DNA from: Mucilaginibacter_A sp964251965
Lineage (GTDB): Bacteria > Bacteroidota > Bacteroidia > Sphingobacteriales > Sphingobacteriaceae
DNA: 64,000 nt
Assembly: GCA_964251965.1 (NCBI GenBank)
Contig: CAXULQ010000002.1
Location: 1 to 64,000, forward strand
Direction: 5' to 3'
Positions 59,674 through 64,000 of this stretch are shown here, one piece after another. The notes beneath the pieces were generated by a model. That model was given only the letters and a program-made list of their open reading frames with translations. It was not told the DNA's origin and did not search any database. How positions within the stretch are numbered: the first letter of the stretch is position 1; each line of letters begins with the position of its first letter. The position numbers and the translations under genes are program-made.

Positions 59674-60648
59674 ATGCTTCAACGACCAAGAAGAAACCGG
59701 AAATCAGAAGTGATCCGTCAAATGGTGCAGGAAACCGTTTTGCAATCGGCAAACCTGATATTTCCTTTGTTTATTGTAGATGGAAATGCCCAAAAAACCG
59801 AAGTAAATTCGATGCCGGGCATTTTTCGTCATTCCATAGATCATTTGCTGCGTGAAGTAGAAAGCTGCGCAAAGCTCGGTTTAAAAGCGTTCGACCTTTT
59901 CCCTAACATCGAAGAATCTTTAAAAGATAAATACGCTACCGAAAGCTACCGCGAAAACAGTTTGTATTTAAGGGCGATAAAAGAAGTAAAGCAAAATTTT
60001 CCGGAGGTTTGCGTGGTTACAGATGTAGCGATGGATCCTTACAGTTCCGACGGGCATGACGGAATTGTAGAAAACGGAGAAATTTTAAACGATGAAACGC
60101 TGGAAGTTTTAGGCAAAATGGCGTTGGCTCATGCACACGCCGGTGCCGATATTATTGCTCCTTCGGATATGATGGATGGCCGCGTAGGTTATATTCGCCA
60201 GGTTTTGGATGATAACAAGTTTACCAACGTTTCCATCATGTCGTACGCGGCCAAGTATGCAAGTGCTTTTTACGGCCCGTTTCGGGATGCGCTGAAATCT
60301 GCTCCAAAACATGGCGATAAAAAAAGCTACCAGATGAACCCGGCCAACCAGCGTGAAGCTTTGATTGAAGCCCGTTTGGATGAAGCCGAAGGTGCTGATT
60401 TTTTAATGGTAAAACCAGCATTGCCTTACCTGGATGTGATTAAACTGCTGCATGAAAACTCGGAATTACCGATTGCCGCTTATAACGTAAGCGGAGAATA
60501 TGCCATGATCAAAGCAGCAGCGCAGAATGGCTGGCTGGATGAACGCCGCGCAACGATGGAAGTTTTGTTAAGCATCCGGCGTGCAGGCGCAACTTCAATT
60601 TTAACTTATCATGCCAAAGAAGTTTTAGAAAAAGGGTGGTTAAGATAG
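59674..60648 (+). CDS. hemB: delta-aminolevulinic acid dehydratase
   Basis: A 324-residue porphobilinogen synthase. The opening RPRRNRKSEVIRQMVQETVL is typical. VVTDVAMDPYSSDGHDGIVE has the Asp-rich form of the metal site (the zinc-binding Cys triplet is absent), implying a Mg-type enzyme. Schiff-base lysines lie in MSYAAKYASAFYGPFRDA (near 195) and FLMVKPALPYLDVI (near 247). AYNVSGEYAMIKAA follows. It makes porphobilinogen from two aminolevulinates for hemCD next door. Confidence 0.96.
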   Translation: MLQRPRRNRKSEVIRQMVQETVLQSANLIFPLFIVDGNAQKTEVNSMPGIFRHSIDHLLREVESCAKLGLKAFDLFPNIEESLKDKYATESYRENSLYLRAIKEVKQNFPEVCVVTDVAMDPYSSDGHDGIVENGEILNDETLEVLGKMALAHAHAGADIIAPSDMMDGRVGYIRQVLDDNKFTNVSIMSYAAKYASAFYGPFRDALKSAPKHGDKKSYQMNPANQREALIEARLDEAEGADFLMVKPALPYLDVIKLLHENSELPIAAYNVSGEYAMIKAAAQNGWLDERRATMEVLLSIRRAGATSILTYHAKEVLEKGWLR

Positions 60649-60729
60649 TTTTCAGCAATCAGTTGATAGCAATCGGCTTTCAGTCGTTAGCTATCAACTC
60701 AGAACCATAAACTATCAACTTATAAAAAC

Positions 60730-62106
60730 ATGTTTGATTCATTAAAAAAAAGGTTTTCATCAACAGAAACAGAAGAATTAGCGGTACTTCCTGCTGGTAA
60801 AGCAGATATCAGCCGCGAAAAATCTGCCGAGTTATATGAGAAAGCCAAAACGTATTTTCCGGGCGGCGTAAACTCGCCGGTTCGGGCTTTTAAATCGGTT
60901 TACGGTACGCCGTTGTTTATTCAAAAAGGCGACGGCTGCCACATTTGGGATGCCGACGGCAATCAGTTTATTGATTTCTGCGGATCGTGGGGGCCGTTAA
61001 TTCTGGGCCACAACAACGCTAAAGTGCGCGAAAAAGTAACCGAAACGATGCAAAACGGCATGTCTTTCGGTGCGCCAACCGCATTGGAAAACGAACTGGC
61101 CGAACTCATCCTAAAACACAACAAATACATCCAAAAACTGCGTTTTGTTAGCTCCGGGACAGAAGCCGTAATGTCGGCCATCCGTTTGGCACGCGGTTAC
61201 ACCAAACGCGATAAAATTTTGAAGTTTGAAGGTTGTTACCACGGCCATGTAGATTCTTTGCTGGTAAAAGCAGGTTCCGGTTTGGTTACTTTCGGCGAAA
61301 CTTCTTCCGCCGGTGTGCCAAAATCTTTTGCAGATGAAACGATTGTAGTTCCTTTAAACGATCGTGATGCTTTGAAATTAGCTTTTGAAGAGTTTAAAGA
61401 TCAGATCGCGGCCATCATCATCGAACCGATTCCGGCCAATAACGGCTTGCTGTTGCAGGAGGCAGCGTTTCTGCAATACGTTCGCGAAATTTGTACGGTA
61501 AACAAAGCATTGCTTATTTTTGATGAAGTGATCTCCGGTTTCCGTGTCGGTTTTGAAGGCGCAGCCGGTTATTATCAGATCGCGCCCGATATCATCACTT
61601 ACGGCAAAATTATTGGCGGCGGTTTGCCGGTTGGCTGTTACGGTTCTTCGGCAGAAATTATGTCGAATATTTCTCCGGAAGGTTCGGTTTATCAGGCCGG
61701 AACATTATCCGGAAACCCTGTTGCCATGTCGGCAGGGATTGCGCAGTTAAGCGAATTGGCCAAATCAGGTTTTTACAAAGATTTGAATGCCAAAGCAGAA
61801 GAATTTGCAGATTCTATCCAGCGTTATGCAACGGCTAAAAGCTATAAATTGAAGGTTTTTCATATCGGTTCTATTTTTTGGTTTGCTTTTACAGATAAAG
61901 AAAGTATCCGCAGGGCAGATGAAATTGATGCCGCAAGTATGGAAAAATTCAAAATATTTCACCGCGAATTGTTAAACCGCGGCGTTTATATTGGCCCGTC
62001 CGGTTACGAGGTTGGTTTTGTTTCTTCGGCACACACCAAAATTGATTTGGAAAAAGCAAAACGTGTAATATTTGAAAGTCTGGATTTTGTATTTAAAAAC
62101 AAATAA
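60730..62106 (+). CDS. hemL: glutamate-1-semialdehyde 2,1-aminomutase
   Basis: A 458-residue PLP enzyme turning glutamate-1-semialdehyde into aminolevulinate. FPGGVNSPVRAFKSV near 43-57, RFVSSGTEAVMSAIRLARGY, LIFDEVISGFRVG and the PLP lysine Lys293 in TYGKIIGGGLPVG are intact. The first 27 residues (MFDSLKKRFSS..., Ser/Thr/Glu-rich) are an extension relative to the usual start at ISREKSAELY; no start codon exists later, so the extension seems real. Last of the heme gene run; spacer to hemB is 81 bases of repeats. Confidence 0.96.
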   Translation: MFDSLKKRFSSTETEELAVLPAGKADISREKSAELYEKAKTYFPGGVNSPVRAFKSVYGTPLFIQKGDGCHIWDADGNQFIDFCGSWGPLILGHNNAKVREKVTETMQNGMSFGAPTALENELAELILKHNKYIQKLRFVSSGTEAVMSAIRLARGYTKRDKILKFEGCYHGHVDSLLVKAGSGLVTFGETSSAGVPKSFADETIVVPLNDRDALKLAFEEFKDQIAAIIIEPIPANNGLLLQEAAFLQYVREICTVNKALLIFDEVISGFRVGFEGAAGYYQIAPDIITYGKIIGGGLPVGCYGSSAEIMSNISPEGSVYQAGTLSGNPVAMSAGIAQLSELAKSGFYKDLNAKAEEFADSIQRYATAKSYKLKVFHIGSIFWFAFTDKESIRRADEIDAASMEKFKIFHRELLNRGVYIGPSGYEVGFVSSAHTKIDLEKAKRVIFESLDFVFKNK

Positions 62107-62157
62107 GCCCATGCTTCTTTTATCACCTAAAAATTAAATCTGTTAAAACTTAAATTG

Positions 62158-63027
62158 ATGCGCAAGCCATTTTTTATTTTTTATTTTCTGATTTTTTATA
62201 CGCTGGCCGAACTGGTTTGGTGGAGTGTATTGCTGGTACGTGCCCAACCCAACCGTATTGGGATGATTTTGGGCGAACTCTCTGTTTTTGTCCTTGTTTT
62301 TGCCATTGGCGCTTATTTTTTGCACCGCTCTATCAATGCCGAACGGCGGTTGCACCAACAGCAAAAAAACTTTTTATTGTCGGTAACGCACGAACTGAAA
62401 TCGCCGCTGGCCTCTATCAAATTGTATTTGCAAACCATACAAAAGCGCGACCTGAACCGTGAGCAGCAAATGAATTTTATTGGTAAAAGCTTGATGGATA
62501 TCGAACGGTTGAACGATCTGGTAGAAAACATGCTTATTGCCTCGCGTATCGACAATAGTTCTTATACTTTTCCGAAAGAAAGGTTCAATTTATCAGAACT
62601 TGTCCAAACCATTGTGAGCCGTTTACAAATTAATAAATGCGATTGTAACCAGCAGATTATTGCTGCGGAAGTAGATCCGGGAATAGAGATCCTGGGCGAT
62701 AAATTTGCGCTTTCTTCCATGATCAACAACCTGGTGGAAAACGCCATTAAATATTCCGGCCCGTGCGAAGTGGTAGAAGTAAAGCTGCAACGCAAAGAAC
62801 AATCGGTACATTTGATGGTTGCTGATCATGGTATCGGTATTTCTGATGCAGAAAAACCGCGTATTTTTGAAAAATTTTATCGCGTAGGAAACGAAGATAC
62901 CCGTAATACAAAAGGTACTGGTTTGGGTTTATTTATTGTAAAACACGTGTTGGATAAGCACGAAGCAACTATAAAAGTGCGCGATAACAAACCATCAGGC
63001 AGTATATTTGAAGTTGTTTTTGCATAA
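62158..63027 (+). CDS. membrane sensor histidine kinase
   Basis: A 289-residue kinase starting at ATG 62158 (the frame's TTG at 62155 is one codon earlier). Two membrane helices (about residues 5-28 and 38-56) enclose a very short external loop, so it senses via membrane or another protein. HisKA has His78 in SVTHELKSPLASI; HATPase has MINNLVENAIKYS, VADHGIGISDAEK and GTGLGLFIVKHVLDKH. It is followed after 17 bases by its response regulator. A motif copy (62111-62122) stands in its leader. Confidence 0.94.
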   Translation: MRKPFFIFYFLIFYTLAELVWWSVLLVRAQPNRIGMILGELSVFVLVFAIGAYFLHRSINAERRLHQQQKNFLLSVTHELKSPLASIKLYLQTIQKRDLNREQQMNFIGKSLMDIERLNDLVENMLIASRIDNSSYTFPKERFNLSELVQTIVSRLQINKCDCNQQIIAAEVDPGIEILGDKFALSSMINNLVENAIKYSGPCEVVEVKLQRKEQSVHLMVADHGIGISDAEKPRIFEKFYRVGNEDTRNTKGTGLGLFIVKHVLDKHEATIKVRDNKPSGSIFEVVFA

Positions 63028-63044
63028 CCAATAAACCTTGTGAT

Positions 63045-63746
63045 ATGAGTAAGAAAAGAATTTTGCTGGTAGAAGATGAAGAGCACTTGCTCGAAGCCAT
63101 TAAATTAAACCTGGAACTGGAAGGATATAAAGTTTCGAGTGCTACCAACGGCAAAAAAGCATTGCAGATTTTTAAAGAAGAGCGTTTTAACCTGATTGTT
63201 TTAGATGTGATGCTGCCGGAAATTGATGGTTTCCAGGTTGCAGAAACGATACGTTTAGAAAATTCGGAAGTGCCGATTATGTTTTTAACGGCAAAAAATA
63301 CTAATGAAGACCGCGTGAACGGTTTAAAAAAAGGTGCCGATGATTATCTGACTAAACCTTTTAACCTGGAAGAATTGATCCTACGCGTAAACAATTTAGT
63401 TAAAAGAGGCTTAAAAGGCGACGAGCTAAAAGAGTTTAACAGCTATAAAATTGGTGATAAAACCATTCATTTTAATTCTTTTGAATTGATTAATGATGAT
63501 GGCTCGGTAACGCCGCTCACTAAAAAAGAAACAATGCTGCTGAAACTGTTGATTGAGCGCAGAAATGATGCAGTTTCTCGTGAGCAAATCCTGGAAACGG
63601 TTTGGAATTACGACGTTTATCCATCCACCAGAACCATTGATAATTTCATCCTGACTTTCCGTAAATATTTTGAACCTGACCCCAAAAACCCGGTTTATTT
63701 TCATTCTATCCGCGGCGTAGGCTACAAATTCACCGATCACAATTAA
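63045..63746 (+). CDS. OmpR/PhoB family response regulator
   Basis: A 233-residue regulator with receiver domain (acidic pair Asp11/Glu12 in LVEDEE, phospho-acceptor Asp54 in LIVLDVMLP, Thr in FLTAKN and Lys104 in YLTKPF) and a winged-helix DNA-binding domain (LTKKETMLLKLLIERRNDAV, then SREQILETVWNYDVYPSTRT and SIRGVGYKF). It acts with the kinase immediately upstream. Its stop overlaps by one base with the start of the next gene (TAATG). Confidence 0.96.
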   Translation: MSKKRILLVEDEEHLLEAIKLNLELEGYKVSSATNGKKALQIFKEERFNLIVLDVMLPEIDGFQVAETIRLENSEVPIMFLTAKNTNEDRVNGLKKGADDYLTKPFNLEELILRVNNLVKRGLKGDELKEFNSYKIGDKTIHFNSFELINDDGSVTPLTKKETMLLKLLIERRNDAVSREQILETVWNYDVYPSTRTIDNFILTFRKYFEPDPKNPVYFHSIRGVGYKFTDHN

Positions 63747-64000
63747 TGTTTACCAACCGGGCACGGCAATTGGTTATTACGGTTTTTGTATTGGTTTTGC
63801 TGTTCAGCATTTATGAACGGGCTTACGAGATTTCTGGTATTGCATTGCTGGCCATCGGTATTTTGGTTTGGGGCTATTTTAAAGAAGGAACCGTGATCCT
63901 GGCTGCAAAAGATTTTCACGACAAAAACTACGAAAAAACGGAAAAACTGTTAACCCAAATTGCCCGTCCGAAATTATTAAGCAGAAAACGGCGCGGTTAT
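63746..64000 (+). CDS. membrane protein, truncated at the window end
   Basis: The first 85 codons of a gene open to the window edge, starting at ATG 63746 in a TAATG overlap with the response regulator. Two helices (about residues 8-25 and 29-46) are followed by FKEGTVILAAKDFHDKNYEK, TEKLLTQIARPKLLSRKRRG, which looks like the start of a tetratricopeptide region. Cotranscription with the two-component genes is implied by the overlap. Function unknown. Confidence 0.75.
   Translation, partial: MFTNRARQLVITVFVLVLLFSIYERAYEISGIALLAIGILVWGYFKEGTVILAAKDFHDKNYEKTEKLLTQIARPKLLSRKRRGY

Noticed and set aside
668..62122. Reading the dispersed 12-mer simply as a terminator or promoter element
   Set aside because: Some copies do form hairpins, but about 16 exact copies are inside genes in several frames and both orientations, and many intergenic ones stand before starts with no stem partner; the sequence does not fit TTTG-N19-TAnnTTTG.
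668..62122. Reading the 12-mer as a CRISPR repeat or transposon end
   Set aside because: Spacing is irregular over kilobases, there are no spacers, no target-site duplications were seen and coding copies are not disruptive.
1..64000. tRNA, rRNA, tmRNA or riboswitch
   Set aside because: No cloverleaf with GTTCGA-type T-loop plus CCA-like end, no rRNA signature and no leader matching a riboswitch I can recognise; a covariance-model search would be decisive.

Overview
The window looks like chromosomal DNA from a Bacteroidetes bacterium, most probably family Sphingobacteriaceae (Pedobacter/Mucilaginibacter type). The evidence is the Bacteroidetes-style TAnnTTTG promoter element upstream of several genes, almost no Shine-Dalgarno sequences, a C-terminal scrap of a TonB-dependent receptor, GH92 and GH1 glycosidases, a long three-domain-type IspG, a HemC-HemD fusion, and a MoxR/DUF58/BatA cluster. 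No rRNA, tRNA, CRISPR array, prophage or complete insertion sequence was seen. I place about 50 protein genes.

Layout. 0.1-10.5 kb: GreA/B-like protein, a Pro/Glu-rich small protein, a secreted metalloprotease/PD40/beta-barrel protein, PBP1A, a GH92 mannosidase and an LD-carboxypeptidase. 10.5-15.3 kb: a very AT-rich surface-polysaccharide patch (two GT2, one GT8, one acyltransferase) with long empty spacers, probably acquired. 15.3-26.6 kb: S9 peptidase, small membrane proteins, yidC-pyrG, Sua5, proB-proA and a TonB-receptor remnant. 26.9-31.3 kb: an SDR / gluconate-dehydrogenase subunit 3 / GMC / GH1 redox cassette. 31.4-45.3 kb: an SH3-like protein, an amidase, then a minus-strand cluster running moxR, antitoxin-like protein, DUF58, BatA-like, two membrane proteins, tldD and pmbA. 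45.5-56.5 kb: DUF4159, a GAF histidine kinase, DUF2442 with a frameshifted DUF4160, ispG, two tandem TonB-like proteins, Uma2, pyruvate oxidase, an OstA-like protein, a PIN toxin-antitoxin pair, a hydrolase and a DoxX-like protein. 56.6-62.1 kb: the C5 heme-precursor genes hemA, hemCD, hemB and hemL. 62.2-64.0 kb: a two-component system and a truncated membrane protein.

The most striking signal is not a gene. A 12-base word, RTRCTTCTTTTA, usually followed after 5-6 bases by (T)AAAA, occurs about 35 times by eye in 64 kb, on both strands, inside unrelated genes and between genes, and three times as closely spaced inverted pairs. A sister form, RTRCTGTTTTTA, occurs about 12 more times. My estimate of the chance expectation for the first form is about 0.1. 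Density, two-strand distribution, coding occurrence, inverted pairs and absence from the AT-rich island resemble the DNA uptake sequences of Neisseria and Pasteurellaceae. I know of no such system described for this group, so this is the candidate undescribed system; function is inference.

Other notable points: a palindromic intergenic repeat that has entered ispG in frame, several genes (proB, hemA, hemC, moxR, tldD, the GreA/B-like gene) whose only sensible start is TTG, and broken toxin-antitoxin-type genes.
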